From assembly GCA_016743945.1 (NCBI GenBank), contig JADGFI010000010.1, forward strand, positions 62,001 to 126,000: a DNA stretch of 64,000 bases. The letters run 5' to 3'. This stretch comes from Desulfobacteraceae bacterium (lineage in GTDB: Bacteria > Desulfobacterota > Desulfobacteria > Desulfobacterales > Desulfobacteraceae). How positions within the stretch are numbered: the stretch's first letter is position 1; each line of letters begins with the position of its first letter. Shown piece by piece: positions 43,418 through 51,243 of this stretch. Under the pieces are notes generated by a model. The model was given only the letters and a program-made list of their open reading frames with translations. It was not told the origin of the DNA and did not search any database. The position numbers and the translations under genes were made by a program.

Positions 43418-46031
43418 CGCCAACCGTGCTGGAGAAATTGTCCGGGGCTTGCTGGCAGATTCACGGTTTCAATTCAAGGAAAAAGGCAGGTATCTGCGGG
43501 AGGGGATCTGCCCCGACTGCGGGAAAAAAGAACTCTATGTTTCGAAGTCCCAACCCTGGCGGATTGCGTGTGGCCGGGAGAACAAGTGCGGAACCAGTTG
43601 GACCGCCAAGGAACTTTTACCCCACCTTTTTGAAAATTATATAAAACGCTTTCCCCCAACCAAAGAGAACCCAAAGGCCACGGCTGATGCATACTTGATG
43701 GAGAATCGAGGGTTTAAACTGGCCCGATGCCGGGAATGGTACGATCAGGAAGGGCACCGCCTGAAAGACTCAGGGGAATTTGTCCCCACCATCCGTTTTT
43801 ATCTGGATCCGGAACGGACCCGGTATTGGGAACGGCTCATCGGCAAAACCAAGGCCGACGGTCAAAAAGTCCATATAGGCGGACGCCGGAAAGCAAACGG
43901 GGATGTATTCAAGAGTGATGCATGGACTCCCCCAGGGCAGGTATTAAAAGAGGGAGAGAATTGTTTCATCACCGAAGGGATTTTCCACGCCATCGCCCTG
44001 GAGCATACAGGCCGAAAAGTTGCAGCCGCCATATCTTGCTCCAATTTCCCATCTAATTTCATTGAAGCAAATAAAGGAAAGGGCGTGGTATGGATTTTGG
44101 CCCTGGATGGAGACAATGCTGGTCGCAACGCCATGCGAGAGCATCGGCTGAAACTTTTAGAGATGAAAGAGACGGTGGAAGTATGTCTGCTTTCCGACGG
44201 AAAAAATGACTGGGATGATCTGTGGAAAGCCGGGAAACTGGATGATCCCTTTTTCGAAGAATGTTTTTATCAGGGGCTCCTTTTTACTGCGGGCGGTGTC
44301 GGGGAAAAAATTTGGCGGATATGTTGCAGGTATCCCACCCGCCGGCATCATGTAATTGAATTTCACAACGCTTTATACTCGGCCAGTGTGGATTCCAAAT
44401 TTTCATCAGAGCTACAGGAATCAGAAATTAAACTTTCCTCTCCGGAAGGCTTTGAAAAATTCGGCATGCATTTTACGGCGAATTTGATCTGTAATCTGGT
44501 TCCCCAATTTCTTTACGTAGAAAAGGATGAAGCGGTGGGGGATCAGCGGTATGTGTTTAATGTGAAATACAGAAATGGAGCTCCAGACCAAATCATCTGC
44601 CTTGAAGGCACATCGGTGAGTGGCAGTGATGCATTTCATAAAGCTCTTTTGAATAATACCACAGGAGGAATGTTCTCCGGAAACAATAAAGATTTTGCCA
44701 CCCTGGCCAAGAGATGGTTCACGCCCCGCTCCGCCGAGGTCAAATCCATTGCCTATGTCGGGTATGAAAAACAGTCCAAGGCCTGGGTATTTCATGATCA
44801 TGCCTTCCAGGCCGGAAAAAAGATCAAAAAAAATACCAATGGGTATTTTGAACTGGGACGCCTTGGGGTTAAACCCGACATGAGTTCATTTGAAGTTCAT
44901 ACGGAAGGCGAATTTGATCCGGGATGGCTTCCAAATTATATCAAGGCGTTCAATTTCCAGGGGCTGGCAGTGCTGGCCTTCTGGTTAGGCAGTCTTTTTG
45001 CACAGCAGATTCGGCTCAAACATAAAAGTTTTCCTTTTTTGGAGTTCACAGGTGATGCCGGGGCTGGGAAATCCACCGTCCTGGAATTTTGTTGGAAACT
45101 GTTGGGCCGTGAAGATTACGAGGGATTCAACGTGGTCAATAGCACTCCAGCCGGACAGCGAAGGGAATTTGGCCAGATTTCCAATTTCCCTGTTGTTCTT
45201 ATCGAATCGGACCGGTCCGGAGGCAAAGACAAACACGCCACCCAGTTCAACTTTGAAACCCTTAAGGAATTATTCAATGGCCGTGCTACCGGCACCCTTG
45301 GTGTGGCAACCCGGAACAACAATACAAAGGCACAACGTTTCATGGGCACCCTGGTGTTCAGTCAGAATGCCGAAGTTGACGGGGAAGAATCCATATTGTC
45401 CAGGATCGTCCACTGCCACGCAGATAGAAAGCACCACACCACCAGTACCCGGGAGACTGCCCGATGGTTTGAACGGCAAACCGTTGGGGACGTAGGCGGG
45501 TTCCTTGAACTGGCCCTAAAAAATGAAAAGAAAATCCTTGATACCTATTTCCGGGCCTTTACCCCCATGGAAAAAGCGCTTGAGGAGGGTGACGTCACCC
45601 ACCAGAGAATTATTAAATGCCATGCCCAAGTGGCGGCCTTTGCCCATGCCCTGCAGATCATTTTTCCCAATTTTACAGATACCATGCTTCAGGATTTCAT
45701 TTCCTACCTGGGGAGCCGGGCTCTGGATCGGCAAGATCGGGTTAAAACCGATCATCCCATTGTGGAAAAGTTCTGGGAAACATTTCATTACATTAATTCT
45801 GAAATGGGAAATGGAAATAGCCTAAATTTTTCCCAAGATAAAGACTTGATCGCCATCAACCTAAATAATTTCCGAGGAATGTGCGTGGCAAACAATCAGG
45901 AGGTTACGGACATGACCCAGCTGAAACGACTTTTGCCTACCTGCAAGAAATATAAATTTGTTGAAAAAAATAAATCGGTTTGGAGCAAATCACTAAACAA
46001 AACTTTTAAATGCTGGATTTTTAAGAGTTGA
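43401..46031 (+). CDS. Phage primase-helicase (Toprim + ATPase)
   Basis: An 876-residue replication protein. The N terminus has a zinc site (CPDCGKKEL and the following Cys pair). A Toprim primase domain follows at about 170-260: EGIFHAIALE and the metal motif ALDGDNAGRNAM. The helicase carries Walker A FTGDAGAGKSTVLEF near residue 555 and Walker B VVLIESDRSG. The last about 85 residues form a domain that is also found alone in the protein at 13648-14169. The start at 43401 is chosen from the GGAG upstream. It replicates the phage genome in the role of P2 A/B or P4 alpha. Confidence 0.88.
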   Translation: MYQGNDANRAGEIVRGLLADSRFQFKEKGRYLREGICPDCGKKELYVSKSQPWRIACGRENKCGTSWTAKELLPHLFENYIKRFPPTKENPKATADAYLMENRGFKLARCREWYDQEGHRLKDSGEFVPTIRFYLDPERTRYWERLIGKTKADGQKVHIGGRRKANGDVFKSDAWTPPGQVLKEGENCFITEGIFHAIALEHTGRKVAAAISCSNFPSNFIEANKGKGVVWILALDGDNAGRNAMREHRLKLLEMKETVEVCLLSDGKNDWDDLWKAGKLDDPFFEECFYQGLLFTAGGVGEKIWRICCRYPTRRHHVIEFHNALYSASVDSKFSSELQESEIKLSSPEGFEKFGMHFTANLICNLVPQFLYVEKDEAVGDQRYVFNVKYRNGAPDQIICLEGTSVSGSDAFHKALLNNTTGGMFSGNNKDFATLAKRWFTPRSAEVKSIAYVGYEKQSKAWVFHDHAFQAGKKIKKNTNGYFELGRLGVKPDMSSFEVHTEGEFDPGWLPNYIKAFNFQGLAVLAFWLGSLFAQQIRLKHKSFPFLEFTGDAGAGKSTVLEFCWKLLGREDYEGFNVVNSTPAGQRREFGQISNFPVVLIESDRSGGKDKHATQFNFETLKELFNGRATGTLGVATRNNNTKAQRFMGTLVFSQNAEVDGEESILSRIVHCHADRKHHTTSTRETARWFERQTVGDVGGFLELALKNEKKILDTYFRAFTPMEKALEEGDVTHQRIIKCHAQVAAFAHALQIIFPNFTDTMLQDFISYLGSRALDRQDRVKTDHPIVEKFWETFHYINSEMGNGNSLNFSQDKDLIAINLNNFRGMCVANNQEVTDMTQLKRLLPTCKKYKFVEKNKSVWSKSLNKTFKCWIFKS

Positions 46032-46084
46032 AGGCACGGCATTTAAATCAACTAATTATGTAATTTAATTTACGGGAGGAACCT

Positions 46085-46687
46085 ATGAAAACAAGATATC
46101 TGAACAATGAATTAAAAAAAGAAATCCGGGGGAAAATTGAGTCTTCTGTCACAGCTAAAATGGAGAAATCCATTCCAGGCAAGGAATTCAAATCAACGAT
46201 AAAACAGATCATCAAAAGGCTGAGAGCATTGGCCTTGGATGCATGCCCGGAAAAAGATATGGAAGTTCTCAAGAAATATAGTCTTACTTATTCTCATTCC
46301 AGCTTCAGTATCACCGTTTCAGAAAAAGGAGAAGTCCACAAAACGTGGTATAGCGACCGAAGAAATGGTCTTGTTATAGATCCTGATCCGGCTATCGAAA
46401 CACAAAACCGGGGCCCAAATGATTCATATCTTGTGGACTTAATAAAGTCAGACCAGGCAACAATTGATCTTTGCGTCCTTGCATATCGAAGCCATAACCA
46501 TATCCAGTGTGAAATAAACGAGACGGTTGAGGCCTATATGGTCCGGGTGGACAAATTCAGAACCATCAAGACTCTGCTGGTGAGCCACCCCTCTATGAAA
46601 AAATTTATCCCGAAAGAGGCTGCACCGATGGCTCCGCCAGAACCTTCCAGAGCTGACAAGTTGATTGATCAGTTTGAGGCTGCATAG
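46085..46687 (+). CDS. Hypothetical early protein
   Basis: A 200-residue protein with a basic, helical N terminus (KTRYLNNELKKEIRGKIESS) and a soluble, mixed C-terminal part. GGGAGGAA ribosome site. Not recognised with confidence; the opening resembles small phage proteins linked to nucleotide modification, but this is weak. Directly followed by the next gene without a gap. Confidence 0.65.
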   Translation: MKTRYLNNELKKEIRGKIESSVTAKMEKSIPGKEFKSTIKQIIKRLRALALDACPEKDMEVLKKYSLTYSHSSFSITVSEKGEVHKTWYSDRRNGLVIDPDPAIETQNRGPNDSYLVDLIKSDQATIDLCVLAYRSHNHIQCEINETVEAYMVRVDKFRTIKTLLVSHPSMKKFIPKEAAPMAPPEPSRADKLIDQFEAA

Positions 46688-46870
46688 ATGTTAGGTATTG
46701 TAGACCGAACCCAAGAAGACCCAGAAGTCGGCCAGGATTCGGTCGTGAAAGTAACATTCCAAGATGGCTACAAATGCCGTTTTTGGGTGCCTGGTCTGCC
46801 TGATGATGAATATGTACAGCGTGCCATGATGATTCGTGAGCTTGAGAATCAACCCCAGGCAGGGAGGTAG
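46688..46870 (+). CDS. Small hypothetical protein
   Basis: A 60-residue protein starting at the base after the previous stop. Strand-rich (SVVKVTFQDGYKCRFWVPGL) with a helical end. Unknown role. Confidence 0.6.
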   Translation: MLGIVDRTQEDPEVGQDSVVKVTFQDGYKCRFWVPGLPDDEYVQRAMMIRELENQPQAGR

Positions 46871-46874
46871 GGAT

Positions 46875-46931
46875 ATGTCCCTGAAGCATCACCAAAAACA
46901 AAGATACGTCCGGGAGCATCGACAAAAATAA
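46875..46931 (+). CDS. 18-residue coupled leader peptide
   Basis: A short, very basic frame, MSLKHHQKQRYVREHRQK. It has a GGGAGG ribosome site and its TAA overlaps the methylase ATG (TAATG). It may serve as a translational coupler for the methylase. Too short for certainty. Confidence 0.4.
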   Translation: MSLKHHQKQRYVREHRQK

Positions 46932-47863
46932 TGATTATGACCAGCACCATCAAAATTAAAGATAACCGATCGACTTATCCTGGTGGAAAAGGTGGATCCG
47001 GTGTTTATCAACAAATCATCAATCTGATCCCCCCACATGATGTTTATATCGAAACTCATTTAGGGGCTGGTTCAATTTTGAGACATAAACGGCCGGCACC
47101 ACTAAATATCGGGATTGATTTGGATCCGAAAGTAATCGAGTGCTGGACTCGAGCTGACATCACCAAAACATCAGATGCACCCAGGGGATCCAACACCACC
47201 AAAAAAGCGGTACCGGCCCGGGCAAAATTAAAATCGGCCGGACACGTCAAAAACAATGGTGCAGGATCCGGTACCGTATCACCAGAAATACCGAGTGGTG
47301 ATGGGGAGCAATCTTTTTCATTCATAAATGATGATGCAAGCAGCTTCCTCAAGAAATATAAATTTACCGGGAATGAATTCGTTTATGTGGATCCTCCGTA
47401 TCTCATGGAAACCAGAAAAGGCGGAAAACTTTATGATTTCGAATATACAACCCGGGATCACCTGACGCTGCTGGACATATTAAAATACCTTCCTTGCATG
47501 GTCATGGTTTCCGGCTATTGGTCATCGTTATATTCAGAGATGCTGCAGGGATGGAATTCTCATTCCTTTGAAGCTCAAACCAGACATGGGATGGCAACCG
47601 AATGGCTTTGGTTTAACTATCCTGCCCCGGAAAAGCTTCATGACTATTCATATCTGGGGAACACCTTTAGGGACCGTGAACGGATCAAAAAGAAAAGAGA
47701 CCGGTGGGTCGCAAGGCTATTAAGAACACCGGCCATGGAAAGGAATGCAATTTTTCATGCACTGGTTGGTTGTCTGCCGGATCCGGCATCACCAGAAAAA
47801 AAGATGGGACCAGGCAGCATCGTTAAAAAAGGTGTGTTTGGATCCCAAATAAAATCAACTTAA
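46931..47863 (+). CDS. Second DNA adenine methylase (D12 class)
   Basis: A 310-residue methylase. AdoMet motif near the start (STYPGGKGGSGVYQQI), the D12-type ETHLGAGSIL block, and the catalytic motif DPPY in FVYVDPPYLME. Between them lies a low-complexity insert (residues about 75-125, Ser/Lys/Gly rich), which is unusual. The C-terminal region is basic. It differs from the Dam-like protein at 33135, so the prophage carries two distinct adenine methylases plus the RM methylase. Confidence 0.85.
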   Translation: MIMTSTIKIKDNRSTYPGGKGGSGVYQQIINLIPPHDVYIETHLGAGSILRHKRPAPLNIGIDLDPKVIECWTRADITKTSDAPRGSNTTKKAVPARAKLKSAGHVKNNGAGSGTVSPEIPSGDGEQSFSFINDDASSFLKKYKFTGNEFVYVDPPYLMETRKGGKLYDFEYTTRDHLTLLDILKYLPCMVMVSGYWSSLYSEMLQGWNSHSFEAQTRHGMATEWLWFNYPAPEKLHDYSYLGNTFRDRERIKKKRDRWVARLLRTPAMERNAIFHALVGCLPDPASPEKKMGPGSIVKKGVFGSQIKST

Positions 47864-47879
47864 GAGGAGATAAAGCATC

Positions 47880-48182
47880 ATGGAAAAAAACCTATTAACA
47901 GCGGCGCAGTTAGAAACGGCCAGAGCTCGGACATTGTTCCCGGATCCAGCGCATCTTCTCCATGCTCTGACCGAGGAACACGGGGAAGTGGTTAAGGCTG
48001 CACTGAATCTTTATGAAGGCAAAGGCACTTATGAAGAACTGGACAAAGAAATTGTGCAGCTCATAGCAATGTGTATCCGTCTTCATGAGGAAGGGGATCC
48101 GGCAATCAACCTTGATCCTGTTTATGTGATGGCGGAACGGTGGAAGACTTTACCGCTGGTTTTTGAAAAGGAGGAAAATTGA
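47880..48182 (+). CDS. MazG-like nucleotide pyrophosphohydrolase
   Basis: A 100-residue all-alpha NTP-PPase-like protein. Acidic metal residues are in LTEEHGEVVKAAL and ELDKEIVQLIAM, giving an ExxE-type and Glu/Asp pair. Such phage proteins hydrolyse abnormal or alarmone nucleotides. AGGAG ribosome site. Confidence 0.65.
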   Translation: MEKNLLTAAQLETARARTLFPDPAHLLHALTEEHGEVVKAALNLYEGKGTYEELDKEIVQLIAMCIRLHEEGDPAINLDPVYVMAERWKTLPLVFEKEEN

Positions 48183-48351
48183 AAAAAACGGCCCGGAAGA
48201 CTCGGCCAGAATCTCCCGGGCCTAACAAAAGAATCGTACCGCACCCAAACGGATGCACTGACAATGTTAATTAATTTATTTTAAACTGTCAAGGAACGGT
48301 TGACCGGCAGTATTTTTGATAATCTATTAATGTACAGTTAGGAGGGAGAAA

Positions 48352-48525
48352 ATGGCACAGTTAAAACTTGTCATAAGCAGCCGCAGATTAGTGAAAAAAA
48401 TAATAGAGACAGGTGGACCGGATTGGACGTTTGATGAATGGCCAAGCTTTTCATATCTATTTCGCACATATGCAGATGTAAAACTCCGGTGGCACCATTA
48501 TAAAAACATAAGAATAGTTAGGTAG
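48352..48525 (+). CDS. Small hypothetical protein, 57 residues
   Basis: A small frame with an excellent ribosome site (AGGAGGGAG, 6 bases before ATG). Basic ends (SSRRLVKKI, YKNIRIVR) and an aromatic middle (DWTFDEWPSFSYLFRTY). Unknown role, probably a host-takeover protein. A GC-rich hairpin (about 48193-48223) lies in the 170-base gap before it. Confidence 0.6.
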   Translation: MAQLKLVISSRRLVKKIIETGGPDWTFDEWPSFSYLFRTYADVKLRWHHYKNIRIVR

Positions 48526-48562
48526 GCAAAACACTACGGTTAATAATATATGGAGATAAAAA

Positions 48563-48754
48563 ATGGAAGATTATCAAGAAAGAGTTGTAACAGAAAAAGC
48601 GGAACTCGATAAAAAAATGAAAGGCCTTTTTGCCTTCTTGGGCTCCAAACCTTTTTTGAATTTGGCCGGGGATGAGCAAGAACGGTTAATGCAGCAATAC
48701 TCGGCAATGAAGCGGTATTCTGACATCCTGGGGGAAAGAATTGAAGCATTCTAA
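48563..48754 (+). CDS. Small conserved phage protein
   Basis: A 63-residue helical protein (MEDYQERVVTEKAELDKKMK). Its helix-FLGS-helix form with AMKRYSDILGERIEAF at the end is common among phage early proteins. Role unknown. Confidence 0.65.
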   Translation: MEDYQERVVTEKAELDKKMKGLFAFLGSKPFLNLAGDEQERLMQQYSAMKRYSDILGERIEAF

Positions 48755-48791
48755 TGTATTAACCGCCCTGGAGGGAATATGAATTTTTATC

Positions 48792-49085
48792 TTATATTGT
48801 CTGTGTGCAGTCAATGATTATAATTTTAGCATCAGTATATCTCGCCATGTTTTCACTTAGAATGTTAAATCTACATATCTCGTTCGTTCCCGGGACTAAA
48901 ATTGAACCTTTAGCAATAGAGGTTTTATTATTATTTAAAATAATATCATCAATTTTTATTATAATACCTTTAGGATGCTTGTCATTGAAAGGCTTTAAAC
49001 TGCCAGAAGCTAACGCATCTTTCAACCTGTTTTCAATTTTTCCCTTTAAAATATTGTCTGTTCCTTCCGGGATTTCAATCTTCAT
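48792..49085 (-). CDS. Hypothetical protein on opposite strand
   Basis: A 97-residue protein read leftward inside a rightward block. AAAAAGGAGTGAAAG before the ATG is a strong ribosome site. It is acidic and strand-rich (GIIIKIDDIILNNNKTSI). Opposite orientation and AT-rich sequence mark it as an inserted moron. Unknown role. Confidence 0.65.
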   Translation of the reverse strand: MKIEIPEGTDNILKGKIENRLKDALASGSLKPFNDKHPKGIIIKIDDIILNNNKTSIAKGSILVPGTNEICRFNILSENMARYTDAKIIIIDCTQTI

Positions 49086-49247
49086 CTTTCACTCCTTTTT
49101 AAAATTCATACAGAAGATACGGCTGAAAATCAGGATGTCCAGAAAGCTATACAAAGCTGTCAAAAGCTGTCTTTTGTTAGCATTAATGAATGGATACCAA
49201 AATCCGGTTAATAATATAATAAGTTTTCAGCAAAAAAAGGAGGAACA

Positions 49248-49559
49248 ATGATCATACCAACCCCGGGACACCCGGCAAATTCAGCAAATTATTTCAGCAC
49301 CCTCCCCTTTCCCGGGGACTCTAAACACGACCTCTCCGGTATGGTTTTTTCCGGTCTGCAGGTTATCGGCTATGCCCGGAGTAAAACAACAAAAGCTGGC
49401 TCCCAATGGGTATGCCGCTGTATATGTGGCAGATTTGAAATCCGGAGATCAAAGCCCCTAAAAAATCAGAGCCCAGGCAAGAATTATCGGTGCTCTATTT
49501 GCGAGGGTGAACGAAACCAACAGAGACATGAAGAGTATTTGCGCCGGGCGGCGGCATAG
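49248..49559 (+). CDS. Zinc-ribbon phage protein
   Basis: A 103-residue protein with Cys pairs CRCICGR and CSICEGE near the C terminus, forming a likely zinc ribbon; the N terminus is Pro-rich. AAGGAGGAACA ribosome site. A similar small zinc protein type is frequent in temperate phage early regions. Unknown role. Confidence 0.65.
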   Translation: MIIPTPGHPANSANYFSTLPFPGDSKHDLSGMVFSGLQVIGYARSKTTKAGSQWVCRCICGRFEIRRSKPLKNQSPGKNYRCSICEGERNQQRHEEYLRRAAA

Positions 49560-49568
49560 GATTAAAAC

Positions 49569-50045
49569 TTGTCCCCTCCCTGCCCATACATAGTTGACAT
49601 CCATGGCCTTGCTGATGTATTGAGTTGTTCTGTTGGGACGCTTTATAAAAATTGGAAACAATACCCTCATATTTTTATAGGCACCGGGAGCAATGCAAAA
49701 TCAGCAAGGTTTATCATTGAGGATGTTTTACAATTCCTCATTGACAGGGATTACAATAAACACCATGCCGTATCGAGACGAAAAAAAAAAGTGCTGGGTG
49801 GGAGTGGTCAAGAAAATTCTAACCGGACCGCACTTCGCCCACCTGGAAGAGTTGCCACGGTGGAAACCCCACGGCCAAGACAAAATTTCTTTTCAATACA
49901 GGAAAGCCACGAGCGGTTTCCCGCTCAAGCGGGATGCAGAGGAGTGGGAAAGAAATCATTGGCAGGAGGTCATAGACGCCCAGGTTTACCCGAAACAAAC
50001 AACGATCCCTTTCACCTTCTCAAAGGCATCCACGCCATACCTTAA
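49569..50045 (+). CDS. HTH (excisionase/AlpA-like) frame overlapping int
   Basis: A frame with a TTG start. The first about 75 residues look like a real helix-turn-helix (HGLADVLSCSVGTLYKNW ... FIIEDVLQFLIDRD), as in excisionases and AlpA-type proteins. After an A10 run (49781-49790) the frame continues to 50045 but loses protein character, because the integrase frame takes over. The functional product may be about 73-75 residues, an HTH-integrase fusion made by slippage, or the result of a homopolymer change. Confidence 0.5.
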   Translation: MSPPCPYIVDIHGLADVLSCSVGTLYKNWKQYPHIFIGTGSNAKSARFIIEDVLQFLIDRDYNKHHAVSRRKKKVLGGSGQENSNRTALRPPGRVATVETPRPRQNFFSIQESHERFPAQAGCRGVGKKSLAGGHRRPGLPETNNDPFHLLKGIHAIP

Positions 50046-50964
50046 GCAGGTTCAAACCCGGTGCAAGGGGATAAACACCCTGCGATACAAAACAAAACTG
50101 ATTCAAGACATTATTGAATTCTGGGGTCAGGATCCGGCGTTGCCGATTCAGACTATTGATATTGAAGATTTCCTGGATCACACCTATGAAAACCATGGCG
50201 GGAAAAAAGCGAACCGGAGTCTTAGAGAATTTTCAACCCTGTTCACATGGATGGAAAAAAGACAATTCATTAGCACGAATCCAATCACACCTATTGAGAG
50301 ATATCCTGAAACAGAATTCAAGAAGTATGTGCCGCCCAAAACAGATATTTTAAAAATCATTACCGTTGCCAATGCGTTTGAAAAAGATCTAATCCGGACA
50401 GCCTATCATACCCTTGCCCGGTCCATTGAAATCCGGAGACTCAAAAAAACAGACTGTGATTTTAAAAACAGAAAGGTGTGGTTCTATACCAGAAAGAGAA
50501 AAGGCAGTTCCTTGGATGGTTCTTTTGTTGATATGAATGATTCCCTTTACGAAATTTTGCGCAGACGGTGTGCAACTATAGAAAGTGAATACGTTTTTCC
50601 CGGGGGCGATGGTGACCGCCTTAGTAAATATACCCTGGACAATGTTATGCCCAGACTATTTAAAAGGATTAACTCTGAGGATGATCAGCCATTGCCAATG
50701 GAACGTCAGACAAAATCATTTGGTTTCCATGCTATCCGTCACCATGTTGCGGCTCATCTTTTTTTAAACTGTGGCTATACGGTTGCTGAAATGCAAAGAA
50801 TATTAAGGCATAAGCGGGCATCAACTACAGATACATATTTAAAATCAATTGTTGATATGGATACCACCAGGGGCCTGAGTGCCTTGGATGATTTTGAGGC
50901 GGAACAGGAGAAGCCAGCTGGCCAGAAAAAGCTTATTGCCTATCCGTCTGTGGGGGATATTTAG
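49765..50964 (+). CDS. int: Phage tyrosine integrase
   Basis: A 399-residue tyrosine recombinase. The core has Arg I in LARSIEIRRLK, Lys in FYTRKRKGS, HAIRHHVA (His-x-x-Arg), the second His in LRHKRAS and Tyr in TTDTYLKSI. I chose ATG 49765 (MPYRDEKKK), because the longer frame (49693) overlaps the HTH gene. A N-terminal arm-binding domain and SAM-like core-binding domain precede the catalytic part. It integrates the phage into tRNA-Ser(GCU). Its stop codon overlaps the tandem 12-mer repeat. Confidence 0.9.
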   Translation: MPYRDEKKKCWVGVVKKILTGPHFAHLEELPRWKPHGQDKISFQYRKATSGFPLKRDAEEWERNHWQEVIDAQVYPKQTTIPFTFSKASTPYLKQVQTRCKGINTLRYKTKLIQDIIEFWGQDPALPIQTIDIEDFLDHTYENHGGKKANRSLREFSTLFTWMEKRQFISTNPITPIERYPETEFKKYVPPKTDILKIITVANAFEKDLIRTAYHTLARSIEIRRLKKTDCDFKNRKVWFYTRKRKGSSLDGSFVDMNDSLYEILRRRCATIESEYVFPGGDGDRLSKYTLDNVMPRLFKRINSEDDQPLPMERQTKSFGFHAIRHHVAAHLFLNCGYTVAEMQRILRHKRASTTDTYLKSIVDMDTTRGLSALDDFEAEQEKPAGQKKLIAYPSVGDI

Positions 50965-50987
50965 TCTGTCCTTTTGTCTGTCCTTTT
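50964..50987 (+). repeat. Tandem 12-mer repeat, right copy
   Basis: Two tandem GTCTGTCCTTTT copies, identical to 12869-12892 and in the same orientation. It starts at the last base of the int stop codon, 122 bases inside attR. Confidence 0.6.
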
Positions 50988-51109
50988 TTACTGAGAAAGT
51001 ACAAATGCAGCTAATAACCGACAACCTTAAGCCACACAAAAGTATTGACAGATAAGCGTTTTGCCCCAAACACACAAAAACCCAGAGATATGCATAAAAT
51101 GGTTTTTCA

Positions 51110-51184
51110 CGCCTGCTAAGCGGGTATGGGGGTTATACTCCATCCAGGGTTCGAATCCCTGTTTCTCCGCCAACACCAAAGATT
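51110..51184 (+). repeat. attR: right copy of the attachment repeat
   Basis: Identical to 12749-12823. It holds the displaced 3' part of tRNA-Ser(GCU) (51110-51172, with CCA) and 12 further bases. It has no acceptor 5' half and cannot make a tRNA. Confidence 0.95.
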
Positions 51185-51186
51185 TC

Positions 51187-51220
51187 AAGGGTTAAGAGCA
51201 ACAAGCTTTTAACCCTTTTT
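51187..51220 (+). terminator. Original host terminator of tRNA-Ser(GCU)
   Basis: The same stem AAGGGTTAA/TTAACCCTT (51187-51195, 51209-51217) as after attL, but a different inner loop. This copy is the host's own terminator, moved away by the prophage. Confidence 0.75.
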
Positions 51221-51243
51221 CTTTTCCAATAGTGGCATTCAAA

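Larger units (their letters stand above)
12749..51184 (+). mobile_element. P2/HP1/K139-like prophage in tRNA-Ser(GCU)
   Basis: The copies of the attachment repeat are 38,361 bp apart, which is the length of the excised circle. The element carries a full set of myophage genes: Ogr-like activator, portal, terminase, scaffold, capsid, connector and tail genes, contractile sheath and tube, lysis set, tape measure, baseplate, fibre, CI/Cro/CII switch, primase-helicase and integrase. Sheath and tube genes of DUF2586/DUF2597 type point to the HP1/K139 branch of P2-like phages. No structural gene is visibly broken, so it may be inducible. An AT-rich cargo block (about 33-41.1 kb) holds defence genes. 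Confidence 0.93.
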
